A stretch of 64,000 bases of DNA. Origin: Rotaria macrura. Its lineage: Eukaryota; Rotifera; Eurotatoria; Philodinida; Philodinidae. The notes under the pieces are model-generated. The model was not told the origin of the DNA and made no database searches. It worked only from the letters and a program-made list of their open reading frames with translations. Positions 13,354 through 25,187 of this stretch are shown here, in pieces; the first letter of the stretch is position 1; each line of letters starts with the position of its first letter. Both the position numbers and the translations under genes were made by a program. The stretch spans positions 1-64,000 of the forward strand of contig OENT01000627.1 of assembly GCA_900239685.1 (NCBI GenBank), read 5' to 3'.

Positions 13354-13953
13354 ATGACTGAAAGTAATGAAATAGTCCGTAGTTATTCCAAAGATCGATC
13401 AACGTATCAACACAATAATACGTTTATGAAATCAAAACTATCGAGAGAAATCGATATGATATCAGAAAATGACTGTACCAATCGAAATAATTCAATAATT
13501 CTACCTATATTTAATGTAAAAGATCGTGAAAAACATTCGTACCGTTCAATATCGAATGATACGCCTCATTTAAATGTGATTAATTATCAAATACCATCTC
13601 TACAAAAAACACCTATTTCTAATCAAACATTGAACAATAATAATAAACAATCGATGTTTCCAAAATTAACACCAAGAGTATGTATATGAAACAGCTTTTT
13701 AATTTACATTTGTAAAATTATCTTCACTTATTGTTTTGATGTTTAGTCTAGTTGTAGTAGTACGAAGAATTTCCCAGCTTTCACTCCAAGAAGTACGTTT
13801 GCGGATGATAAATATGGAATGCCAATAATAGGAACATCATTGAAACCTATGCCATCCTCATTAAGAAAATCTTCACTAGCAAAAATGTCAACTGTTTCAG
13901 AAGAAGAAAAACAGAAAATTCTTCAAAGAAAATGCTTACATCATCCAGAATAA
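13354..13953 (+). CDS. Uncharacterised Ser/Thr/Pro-rich protein
   Basis: Two exons, 13354-13677 and 13747-13953, joined by a 69-nt intron with gtatgt donor and tttag acceptor, encode about 176 residues. I do not recognise a family. The product is hydrophilic, predicted disordered, has no membrane segment and no Cys/His cluster. It contains the repeated short motif TPR (KLTPR, FTPR) and basic patches with serine (SSLRKSSLAK), which look like kinase or docking sites. It ends KILQRKCLHHPE. The start codon follows a tactag one base upstream. It lies 440 nt downstream of TOM20 on the same strand and has an AATAAA at 14108. An intact frame across an ordinary intron supports a real gene. Confidence 0.6.
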
Positions 13954-15252
13954 TATGAATGTCATTGAATAGTACTGACATCTTTCGAGATTGTTTTCAT
14001 GTTTTTTTTTCGGCTTGAAGTGACTATATTTCTCTTATTTACTCAATACTAATATGCTAAGCTTATGTACATGCATATAGATATATACATATTTATTTAT
14101 TTATTTCAATAAAATTCTATCGAACCGTTTTCACTCGATGATGTATTTCCAACAGGAAATGAAAATGAATGATTTATCTAATTGATTCGCCCTTTGAAAA
14201 AAAAAAGGCATGTGCAACTGACTTTAAAAGGCTAAATGATGAGATTTAAAGGTAAAACACTACGGCTTCAATGAGTATTGCTCAACATTGAATTTTTTAG
14301 AGCAACATATCAAAATAAAAACTTGAGAAAGTTTTTTTCTTATTCAAATGGAGAATGATATTGTTAGTGTTATTTCTTACGTTTCACATTGTCAAGAATT
14401 CTAATTAAATCATTTGATAAAGTTTAAATGGAGTTGAAGCAAATAGAAAAGCAATTTCATTTAGTGCAGATAATTATTATGGATCTTCATTTGAAATCTT
14501 CTTATGTTGCACATTTCAAAAACATAGTTATAACACAGTATATATCAAGATTAATGAATTGTACCACTTTATATGGAACCATTGCTCGCAAGCTATCTAC
14601 GAATGAAAATTTCTACTTGAATCATAACACGAATCGAGATTCAAATTAAATGTATGTTAAATAGGAAAATGTACCTTTTTTATTTCAATGGAAAAATTTG
14701 CAGAAAGTTGTTCGCTATTTTAATAGTGAATCAATCAAAAGATTTGTAAGATGAGGATCAATGTGCGAGATTATAGTAGACTTGAAGATGCGCAAATATG
14801 GACAAAGATGAATGTGAAAATACAATTAGGATCGATCATAATCATAAATATATTCTGAAAATCATCGATGCGTTCGTGGAAAACTCGATGGGGCTTTTGA
14901 CTTGTTTCAGATGAATAAACACTCTGTCCAACAGAAAATGATTGAGAAAAGCAGATATCTCAAACGTTTCGCCGATTGTTTTCAGTCATGAAACAAAATT
15001 AAGGAATGAAAGAGTGGCATAAGAACAGAGCAAAAACTACATTTCATTCATTCTCGAATAAAGTACACGTATCGAAGCAAACTTGATACTTAAAACAAAA
15101 AACGAATTGTGATCAAACAGTTTACTTTTTTCTTGAAAGGGTAAATAAATTGTTCAAAATCATTCATAAGAATTGAATAAGATAATTGTTTTTGTGTACT
15201 GAAAAAGTGAGTACACTACTAAAATCGGTAAGTGTGTCCTGCCGGCCGTTTA

Positions 15253-15425
15253 TTCGATAACTCTTCACAATTACATTTGATTGAGTTGAAATTCTGTGCA
15301 CAAAATTGTCTGATGAATATCTCAGTCGAGTTCGAAGATGAGAAGGATCCAGCAAGAAATAGCTGAGTTATCGAAAAAATAGTCATTTTTCACCAAACAA
15401 TCCCTGAGGCTAGGGTACAGGGATT
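15253..15425. repeat. Inverted repeats with hairpin and T-run
   Basis: An 11-nt perfect inverted repeat (ttcgataactc at 15253-15263, gagttatcgaa at 15365-15375) encloses about 100 nt. Just downstream, aatccctg (15399-15406) and cagggatt (15418-15425) form an 8-bp stem with an 11-nt loop, followed by a T-run. This could be a small mobile-element remnant or a structured RNA; no homology is recognised. Confidence 0.4.
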
Positions 15426-18400
15426 TTTTTCAAAAAAAACTTTTTTCTCAGAATTATCCACAGCGTATATAAATCGACTCAGTTTTTAATGCTGATTCCG
15501 AATCTGATATTAGTTTTTAACCAAATCGCAGCTTTCTAACAAAGCATTGGCTGCAAAAAGGTCTCAAATACACAAAAACTGAATCTAGAAACGAAATTGC
15601 CTAGATATGTCTGAGATGATCAGTAGTTTTGGAGTTTCCCAAAAAGGTTTACCAAGATACTTCATCCGTGCACACATTCTAGAATGACTGATTTGTCTGA
15701 TTCACTTTTTGAAGTACGCATAGCTCTCGGACTTAAGTTCGAAGTTTTCACATTTATTTAATACTGACTATTGTACTGATGCATAATAGGTTTGATGACA
15801 ATAATGTTGCTTTTTTTCCGATTGTCTGAAAATATAGTGATAAAAAATAAAATATCGTTATCTTTAAAACAACTCAGGCATTCAACTTCTCTCTTTGTCT
15901 TATAACGATATTATATCACGTTGTCGTAAGTTGTATCATTCACCAATTTGGACTCCATCAAAGTTCAAAGTAAGAATGCCAGTTACCCATGAACCACATG
16001 CTTGCCTCTTCTGAAGTATTTTAACATTAAAAGATGTCAGAATAATAGTTGTCATATGAAAGGATTTTCTAAAAAAGCCTCAAAAATTTACTTTCCTTCT
16101 GAAGACCTATATATGAAAATGACAAGATGTGATTTATGATCAAGTCACGCCTTTTTTTCTTCATGCACACACCTACATGCTGTTCACATATAACGGTTTC
16201 GTTAATTGTACAATTTTTGAGCATTCATACAGACACTGTACTCTAAACATTATGTCTACTAGAAGAGATAGAAAGCTTGCCTTGAACATACATGAATTAT
16301 GTATCTATGGCAGATCATGTACTCCATATATTTTCAAGGCAGTAAATAATTGAGAAGGGACCAGATGAAGTTTAAATTTGATGCTTATGAAGAAAATAAC
16401 CAAAAGCTATATTTTCACTGTAGAAAGTGATATACCGTTCATACAACAAAAGTATATCTCATTAAGTTTGGACGCATCCAAACAACTATGCTTACCTCTT
16501 TCTACGTATTCATATTATTTCTTGTGACTATTCATTGAATTTCGAGTAACTGCTTTTGTCTCATGTACACACTTGTACAAATATGACGCCTGCTCCTTCT
16601 ATTTCTCTTTACTCTATGGATCATAGAATTAATGAAGAAAAATACTGGTACGTATTTCTTTAATATTATGAACGAAAAACGAAAATAGTTAAAAAAGATT
16701 ACAAAATATTTAATATCCATTGTGCAAATGTCACATTGTTCTAGTTCAAATTGATATTGAGTAAAAGAGAGTAAATCTTTTGTTTTATTTTTCAGACTAG
16801 GTAACGTATACCTTCCCAATAAGGTATCTTTCATTACGCACGCACAAAACCTAACGTTTAGTACAGAACAGGTACAACTTCTTGTACTTTTATTTCTCTT
16901 TTCAATACATCCAATATTCAACATTGGCCATGATCGTATTGTCACTGTGATTGCAACTGAGAACATCGATTTCTTATTTTATATACTTTGATTCAACAAG
17001 AACGAAATTGTACTAGTTTGCTCAATAATAACAACTACCGACGAAGACACGCATATGATATAATAGATGCTTCATAATGCTCATTAAATGTATGATACCC
17101 ATTTACCTTTGCTAGATATTCTTTCACTAGTTTCTGATCGATTTGGCATTGTTAAGGTTTTCTCCCGATTCGTCCCCTACTCGTCTCATTTCAAATTCGT
17201 CCCAATTAAAATTTTTCTCAACTCGTTCTTGTCTTTTTTTCAACCTCTCCTAACCCATCCCTAATTGTTGATCAAATAATATTTTGTGTCATCGAGAAAG
17301 AACTATTTATTATCAAAGAAAAATAAGATCACATTAACGGTACTATTATATTTATCGTTCTATTTCTTGACCAGTTTCATTTTCACAGTTTTTCCACAGC
17401 GAATTGCTGATTTTCACTCAGATATTTCTTCGTTTGTATGCTGCTCGAGTAACCGGATCGATTGGTCATCAACATGATCACTAACTGTTCCGGTTTTCCT
17501 GGTGTGCACAGAGGTTTCTTCGACAATGCTGTTTTGCATTCTACAATGCTCTCATCAACGATAGTTTTTGTATTACTGATTGATTGACATGCATGAGCAG
17601 ATAGTGAACGAAAAAGTATAAGATTCTTCGAATGTTTTGATAGAGAACTTTTACAACAACGATCCGGACAGTGCCATTAATTCATTGCTTTGCATTCCCT
17701 TTTCTTGTATATTGATATGCTTCAGTGTTCAACACAGGTTTTGAACATTCGCTATATGTGTACTAAAACATGATAGTTATTCGATTTGCTAGAGTGATAA
17801 AACAATTTTCTTTTGTGCTGGTTTTTTCCACGTTTTTTTCGTACACCAGATGATCAACAAGATATAGGGTGTGGTGGAAAAAGCTGAAAAGGAAAATGTA
17901 GAAAAAAAAGAAGGAAAATGCCGAAGAAGAAAAGACAGAAATTGTAAACATCGAATGAAAGAAATAGAGAAAGTACCATGTCGAAAATCTAAATTTATAA
18001 ATAATTTTGAACATTAGAAAATTTTTCTTAAAGCATATGATAAAAGAAAAAAGCAAAAAGAAAAATCGAAGTTGATAAGTATTATTTCTTTTTTTTGTGT
18101 GAGCCAAGTAGTAATGCTAAACCACTCAATAGCTTCTTTGCATTGAGTTCATCTCTGGTAAATCGTACTTTAATCGTTTCAAATTACTTGTTTGTTATTT
18201 TCACTATACTGATATACATGTAGTTTACGTATTAGCAGTGAACTACTATACACTGTAGACGATAAGGAAGAGAAATTTAGCTATTATCATAACAGCTAAC
18301 ACCAGGCCGGAAACTAAGATTTCGTTATCTATATATATATCTTTTGGATTCTACATTTTCATTTTCAAGAATTTTCTGCGCCTTCCTCTCATGTAGATTT

Positions 18401-19499
18401 TTTTCGATATTTGATTGTTATTCTACCTTTTCCTTTTTGTATTTTTATATTCTGCATTTTTCCTTTCCACCCTTTCCGTCGATTCGGAGATATAACGTGT
18501 TGTGATCAGTATACATAGCGTTCCATAGACAATTCTAATCACGGCATTCCGAAAAACTAGATGCCAATCAAGCAAGGGACGAGCTAGGAGTCGATTAGGA
18601 TGGGAAGACTAGGAGAGCGACCCATTGTTAATCAATACATTAGTTCACGAAGTAGTTGTCAAGATAAGTGACACGTACTATTAATTCATGGAATTATGTA
18701 TTTCAGCGCATTGCTCATAATTTGTCATTTCTCACGTTTCATCAATTTTTGTAAAAACAATCTTAGTATATGGAGACGAATCAATCTTCGATATTGAACA
18801 AAAGAAAATACGAATATTTGATAAAATAAAGTTATTCCTATAAATATTTCGTTGGATTTTTTTGTTTTTGTTAATGATTGGTGACCTTACAAAATGTCAA
18901 CGTGCAGTCTTTCTCGTCTAATTCATAACGCTATAGGAATGTTTAGAAAGTAATTTACAAAGTGTGGACTATTACAAATTGAACAATCAATTTGTAATAG
19001 ACAACATGTAGGGAATATTTCACTCGATATGTCGCAATTACTCTAAAAAAATGTGAGTACTATGAGACATTCATATTGTTCAACGATCAGGTAATAGAAA
19101 AACAACGCCTAATAGTAACGAAGAAACAGTGTATTATTAATGTACAAAAAATAAATATTTTAATTTAGTATAGAAATGTTGCATTTAATTTTTCAAGAAT
19201 TGAACCATACTCAGACTGCATGCATATTTTTTTCAATGATGTTTAAACATTCGTTAAATTTTCTCTTCTTTTTAGTGGCTATTTCTATGTCCAGTATGTG
19301 TTTTTATATCACCTGTTGTAAATTTTTCACGTTGAAGTTTTTTTGTTTAGGTTCTTTTTTTTTCCTTGTATAATTTGTCATTTTTTCTTGCTTTTGCACA
19401 TATATATTCAGGTTTTTAAATAATCGTAGAATATTTTCGATCAAAAGAAGTTTTATGACCAATAAAGATTGAAATACACGAACATTAATATACATATGC

Positions 19500-19526
19500 A
19501 TATATATACATATATATATATATATG
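19500..19526. repeat. (AT)n microsatellite
   Basis: Alternating TA tract with minor interruptions; typical of this AT-rich genome. Confidence 0.7.
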
Positions 19527-21040
19527 CCTCTTTATGTTTGTGTATATTTTTATAGTTCGTTTCGGATGAATGATTGTGTGTATCTTACAAAAAAAAAAGA
19601 AAAAAGTCCGAATTTGTAAGCCTTTTCTGTTTTGTATAATGGTAATGGAAATTATCTGTTGTTCGAATAGTTTATTTTGAGTACGACTCACATTGTTTTT
19701 TAAAACTACTTTGTTGTTTGTTTTTTCTAAATCAGTGTTCATCACACGTATTTTAAAAATGAGTAGGAATAACCTTCGATTATTTGAATACGAGATAGTA
19801 ATACATCTATAGTAGTCCATGGAGATCTCATGTAATCTTTCCATGATGAATTAACTGACCATGAAACCTATTTAATATACGATTCATCAGTTTTCCTAGT
19901 TTCCTTATCACTTACGTTCGAATCAATAGTATATCTTTTTTTTATGAAATCGCACGATCGAAATAAATGATTCGAGTTGTTTTCAAAAGTAATAAATTAT
20001 ACTCGCACAGCAACTTAAGGTTCTGAGGAAAAACAAATATTAAAAACAACGTTTATATGTTGTCTTAATATTATTTCACTATAGATACCATCATTTTTTC
20101 AGAAAAATTCACATTGAGATGACAGCTAGTGTTGGCAACTTGGATAAAAGTAGTAGATCGAGCTATTTTTCAATTGTCAACTAAATATATCAGTACTTTG
20201 AGAAGCACAATCAATAATAACATTTTTGAGAGAGAAAAACAAACGGCAGAAAGTAAAGTATGCTTCTTGTCTGTCAACAGGATCTCATTGTTCGCCTTCG
20301 AGAACGAAAAACACGAAGGAAGAAAAAAAGAAAAATGGGTGCCGCTATTGGTGCTATCATTATTTTTGTTTTCTTTCTCTTAACCTTGCTGAAAAGGAAA
20401 AAAGTATTAAAGAGCATCAACAAATATTTTATTTTCATGTTGAAAGATGGAAAAAGTCTGCATCAATATTTGTATTTATGGTCAAATTGATATTGACATT
20501 TTCATATTTGATGTATGAAGAAAAAACAGCTTGTAGTTATAGAGAAAAACGCATATTCATTGATTTTTCTTTTTATTGTTTAGTTGTTCTATTTTTGTCT
20601 TTCTGTGTAGAAGTACATAATGAGTTTTACGATTATGTTTTGTTTCTATACTTACTCACATGTCAATATGAAATCTCATAGAGTTAGGTATATGTTGAAA
20701 AAGAAACAGTTTAACGAAATATATGGGTAGTAGTAAAAACTGGCAGGTTATTTAATTGATACGATTCTTTTTCCGTCACAAAACATTATGAATCATATCT
20801 TTGCTGTAGAATGTTATTGTAAAAACAAACATGTGATTCATATTAGATTTATTGCTCGATATCAGATTTTTATTGTCTTTTTTTCTATTTATTTTTGGCA
20901 ATATTTAAAGGAATCACTTCTTTTATTTTTAGATATTGTTAGTCCTTCGTCTCCTATTTTTCTTCTCCATATGATATTTACATGTATATTTAATTTTTGA
21001 TGTGATATAAATCTATTTTGACTGAATTAATATCTCTACG

Positions 21041-24000
21041 ATGACTGAAACAACGAATGCTTCGGGAACATTAACTCGAAGTGCAAAGCAACTTGATACA
21101 ATATATCCGCATTATTTTAATTCATTTCAAAATTATTGTTCGGGTCCAAAATCTAAATCAGTAGCATCAACATCGAACAAAGAACCACCACCAATACCTG
21201 AAAATTATAAAGTAAAAGCCGATCAAATCTTATATTCATTCAATCACATCCTTATTGAACGTCTAAGAAGTTTAACCCAATATACAAGTGTCTTGCCATG
21301 TGAATTCTTCGATAAAGATTCTAAGGCAGACTTGCAACGATATTTGATTGATCGTGCCATGTTTAAGATGATGAATGAAACTCGACTTATAAATTGGATG
21401 TCATCATTGAAAAAAATCTATCCGGTTCGTACATCAGGCAATGGTAATTGTCTTCTTCATGCTGTACTGATTGCCATGGTTGGTATACATGATTTTAATT
21501 TATACTTACGTGATCAACTTCTTCAATTTATGCATAAAAATAAAGCAGTACTTAAGAATACTTGGAAAACTGAACGAGTGAAAACTGATAGAATGTATGG
21601 TATTCAATCTGAAGATGTAAAACTTGATAGTGTATGTTTAAAAGAAATGAACGAAAAACAAATTTTATAGAATATCAAGGACATTGATTTGATTGTTTGT
21701 CTTTGTTTTTGTTTTCTTTAAGGAATGGGAAGAATTGTGTGATCTTGTTCGATACGAACGTTCTGATGATGGACAAACAGCATCAAATTTACACTTTCTC
21801 GAAGGTGTACACATTTTTTCTATATCAAATATGCTTGCACGACCCATTATTGTCTTATCTGAAGATGTTGTACGAAATAAACATGGTGAAGCTATATCAT
21901 ATAATGATTTGTTTGGTATTTATTTACCTATATTATCTAAACCAAACGATTGTACTTCCATACCGATTGTATTAGCATATGATCAGTCACATTTTTGTCC
22001 ACTACAAACCAGTAACATAAATAGTGGACTCAAATCAGATAATTATCTGCCGTTGTATCAATCAATTGAACATATTCGAGATCAAAAATTATTACCGATT
22101 CGATTTTTAGGTAATGAAAATAATGTCGATTACCATATGAACTTACTCCATAGTTATTTACGTATTAAAAATTTATCTTACTATTGGGATCCTCAAACTG
22201 CACCTGTATCTATTACGTGTGCTGAATTAGGTAACAAATCAGTTGAACACAGCATTGATTTTTTTCTTCTTTATTATAATTACATTGCGAATTTTTCTGA
22301 CATGCAAAAGAGAAATTTACAAGAGGAAGAAGATAGACGAAGATTTGAACAAGATCATAACTATTCGAATTCACCATCCCATGAGATTAAACAAGGACTA
22401 CAAATTAAACACGATACATCGCCCCCACCACCGCCATATTCGTCGGTATTAACTAGATCGATTGAAAATAAACCTGCTCCCCTTTATGAACGACGGTCAT
22501 CATACGATAAAGCTGTGGCTAATGGAACATCATATACGGCATCAATTGATTTTGCGCATCCACCGAATCAATATTCGGAACAACAAATTCAAAAGCCTCG
22601 AGTTCAAACACAAATCATACAAAGCACTTCATTAAATCACGATAATCAACATAGAGATGGCAAGCAAGGGTCACTTGCAAGTGACTGGGATTCGGTTAAT
22701 AACGGTTTCATGCCTAATGATAAAATAGTAAACAATAATAATATTAATCCACGAGGAAGTGATTCAAAATTAAAACAAGGTAAGCTTGTTTTCTTACTTA
22801 GTGTTTTATCTATTCAGAAAACTAAAGTTTTCTCAGCATTGTTATTGATTATTGTTTCTATTCAGTGCGTGTGTGTGTTGTCCTTCTAAAAGAAACTATA
22901 TCAATTATTAAATACATTGTGAAACACGATCTAAAAGTCACGTCGAAGTATAACGGTCCTGACATGTAGATGCTATTTCTCGTTGGTCGATTGTACGAGA
23001 GATGTTGTCGTTCTCTGATTTATGACTAATTAGATTTCGATAATCCTTTCTTGCAGAAAAATGAACCAGGAATGAAAATGTAAGAATTTTTCCGACACAA
23101 TTAATGTTGACTGATAGTAAGCTACGAAAAATGCGTACATGAACTTTTAATCACTAAATTATATATGAGTTGATTTTATAATGTCTTCCAGTTTTAAGTG
23201 ATATCATTTTCTAAAGTAATAGAGTAAAAGTTTCAATAACAACTATTAGTAGTATTATTACACATACAAAAATAATAAAAAAGCATGCGTACGTTCAGCT
23301 CAGGATATAAATATGGTGAACATACGCAAGCTTTCAATTATCATTATCTTTACTATAAGTATTAGCAAAAACAAGACAGAAAATAAAGAAAATCTGCGGA
23401 AAACAAAAGGAAAGCGTATTTTTATTAAACTATGATGTTTGTTGACCTTGAAAAAATCTCTCATATAATAGTCAGCTATTTAACATTAGATAAGTTCTCA
23501 AGTGTTAGATAATGAGCCTAAACATCGAGAATCAGGTAACTTTCAGTTTCAAGAGCCGTACTCGTAGATCAGCTTTTTTCTCGAGCTTCCTTTAACGAAA
23601 TGTTGTTTTCAAATACGTAAGTAGCCAAGTCTATCTGTGATATAGAAATCATGTCAACGTCCTCAAACTGTCTTTTCTAGTAATTAAATACGAATCGACT
23701 ATTATCATCAATTCCTTTCCCGAAGAACTATTGATTGATACCAGTTCACGTTCTCGATTTGACAACTGCCACAAGGTCTACCAAAAATCGTCTATCTATC
23801 AGAAATAGCTTTAAAATACTAGAAATATCGAGTCGTTCCCTTAGCTCTGATATAGACTTGTTTCGTGTTTTTATTATATTTATGAACACTACAGAAAACC
23901 AATAGGGAAAAGTTCGATACCGAAAATTAATAAAATAAGTCAATCCTTTTACATGAATTAATCGGCAACAAAATCGTGTTTCACATGTTTCTTACGCACA

Positions 24001-25187
24001 AATGTGTTAACAGCTATGAATTGAATTTCTTTTTTGTTTTGATTTCAATAATTGTTTTCCAAAATTTCGCATCATGCTGCATTTGAAAAACATTTTCTAT
24101 CTTCTAGTGGCTCTAGCGTGCTTTCGACCGAGAGGTGTTTATGACTGATGTAAGAGAGCGTGAAAACGTCTTTTTCTTCTATATTTATATATATCTATAT
24201 ATATTCATATATGATTATTCTCTATTCCACTACTCTTATTACTTGCTAGAACTTTTCTTGACAAATTTCATTTTACATCCTACACTAAACATGTGCTAGT
24301 GCTTTTTGTCTCTATGCTTTTATTGCTATCACGCTTTATCCACACTTACACATACGCGCGAGCACACACACACACACACACGCATACACATTAAAAAAGA
24401 GTCCTTTTGATCAAAATTAAATGAAACTATAATTATAATATATAGGGATTATTAATAATGAGTAGAATTATATTCACTTCCTCTTTTTTATAGACTCGGA
24501 TAGTTCAAGTTCGATATGTTGTATTTTATAAATACTCAGGGGACAAAAAGTGAGGCCTTGATTGTCTTGCCCTTTTTTTTGCAACTTTTACTTTGATTAT
24601 GTTGAATGCACTTCTCTATCACTCTCTGACTTGCGTTTTGCTTCTCAAATCATATTCAATTATAGAGAACCGTTCAAAACGCTTTTATGGTTTCTCACTT
24701 AACTAAAAAACTGCAAATTAACATTATGCTGTGTGTTTGATCGAATCGACTTTGTTATCTAGTTTTCTTTTCAGAGCAATCAAATTTTATGCGAATTCCA
24801 GTCAATTCCTCTCTAGCAGACCAATCATCAACGAATTTAATCGATTTCGAACGAAAAACAGATAAAGTTCATTCGTGTTATCTTTGTAAAAAGCTTTTTG
24901 ACGATTTACAATCGACTGGTTTGTGCCCTAAGTGTAGTTATACTTCGAAAAACCCTCCACCACACTATGGTTATAGTTGGCGACCTTCATCCATGCATAT
25001 GAATTCACAAGCATATAAATACTCCGATTTTATAGTTCCATTATCATCATCGTTCCCAAGAATACAAGCATACCAACAAATAATATGCCCTAAATGTCGC
25101 AATTTTAATAGATTCAATGGAGTAAATAATGGAAACAATAATTTTTGTTCAGTCTGCCAATCGAATTTAAATATTCAACGTTTCTAA
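21041..25187 (+). CDS. A20/Cezanne-type OTU deubiquitinase with C-terminal zinc fingers
   Basis: Exons 21041-21631, 21723-22779 and 24775-25187 encode 686 residues. The OTU domain of the A20/OTUD7 (Cezanne)/ZRANB1 group covers about residues 60-395. Predicted triad: Asp104 in YLIDRAMF (aligned with A20 Asp70), Cys137 in GNGNCLLHA, His287 in YDQSHF. Other family blocks are LINWMSSLKK, EWEELCDLV, ARPIIVLSEDVV, GIYLPIL and LLHSYLRI. After a charged helix come a disordered region with PPPPPYSS (residues ~431-438) and two four-Cys fingers: C584-x2-C587-x12-C600-x2-C603, A20-finger-like, and C654-x2-C657-x16-C674-x2-C677, ending QRF. No N-terminal UBA is seen, so the layout favours A20 over Cezanne. 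The protein probably edits ubiquitin chains in signalling. The loop before the catalytic Cys reads GNGN where GDGN is usual. Poly(A) signal at 25207. Confidence 0.85.
22780..24774 (+). other. Long intron of the OTU gene with repeats
   Basis: This 2-kb intron has a gtaagc donor and ttttcag acceptor, and separates the OTU exon from the zinc-finger exon. It carries an imperfect 11-bp hairpin at 23286-23328, AT-rich runs near 24185-24210 and a (CA)n tract at about 24363-24382. No coding exon is evident inside it. Confidence 0.6.
24362..24390. repeat. (CA)n microsatellite
   Basis: CA dinucleotide run with flanking cgcgagcaca and cgcatacaca variants. Confidence 0.8.

Larger units (their letters stand above)
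13954..21040. other. Seven-kilobase gene-poor interval
   Basis: No reading frame here resembles a known protein, and the short open frames are Phe/Lys/Ile-rich with no splice-supported continuation. The interval holds (TTTA)n near 14090, AT-repeats near 19501-19525, homopurine/homopyrimidine patches (17160-17230 and 18575-18625) and a set of inverted repeats at 15253-15425. It could contain distal promoter or 5' UTR exons of the OTU gene at 21041, which has no close upstream acceptor, but none is demonstrable. Confidence 0.5.

Noticed and set aside
16532-16966. 144-residue minus-strand frame
   Set aside because: Phe/Arg/Cys-rich with no domain, no splice continuation and no neighbouring exon; consistent with chance in AT-rich DNA.
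17763-18107. 114-residue Phe-rich minus-strand frame
   Set aside because: Encoded by a purine-rich low-complexity tract; composition (runs of Phe/Ser) is not that of a natural protein.
20129-20681. Three overlapping plus-strand frames rich in Lys/Glu/Phe
   Set aside because: Overlapping frames in three registers over A-rich low-complexity sequence; none has a family resemblance or splice signals linking to the OTU gene.
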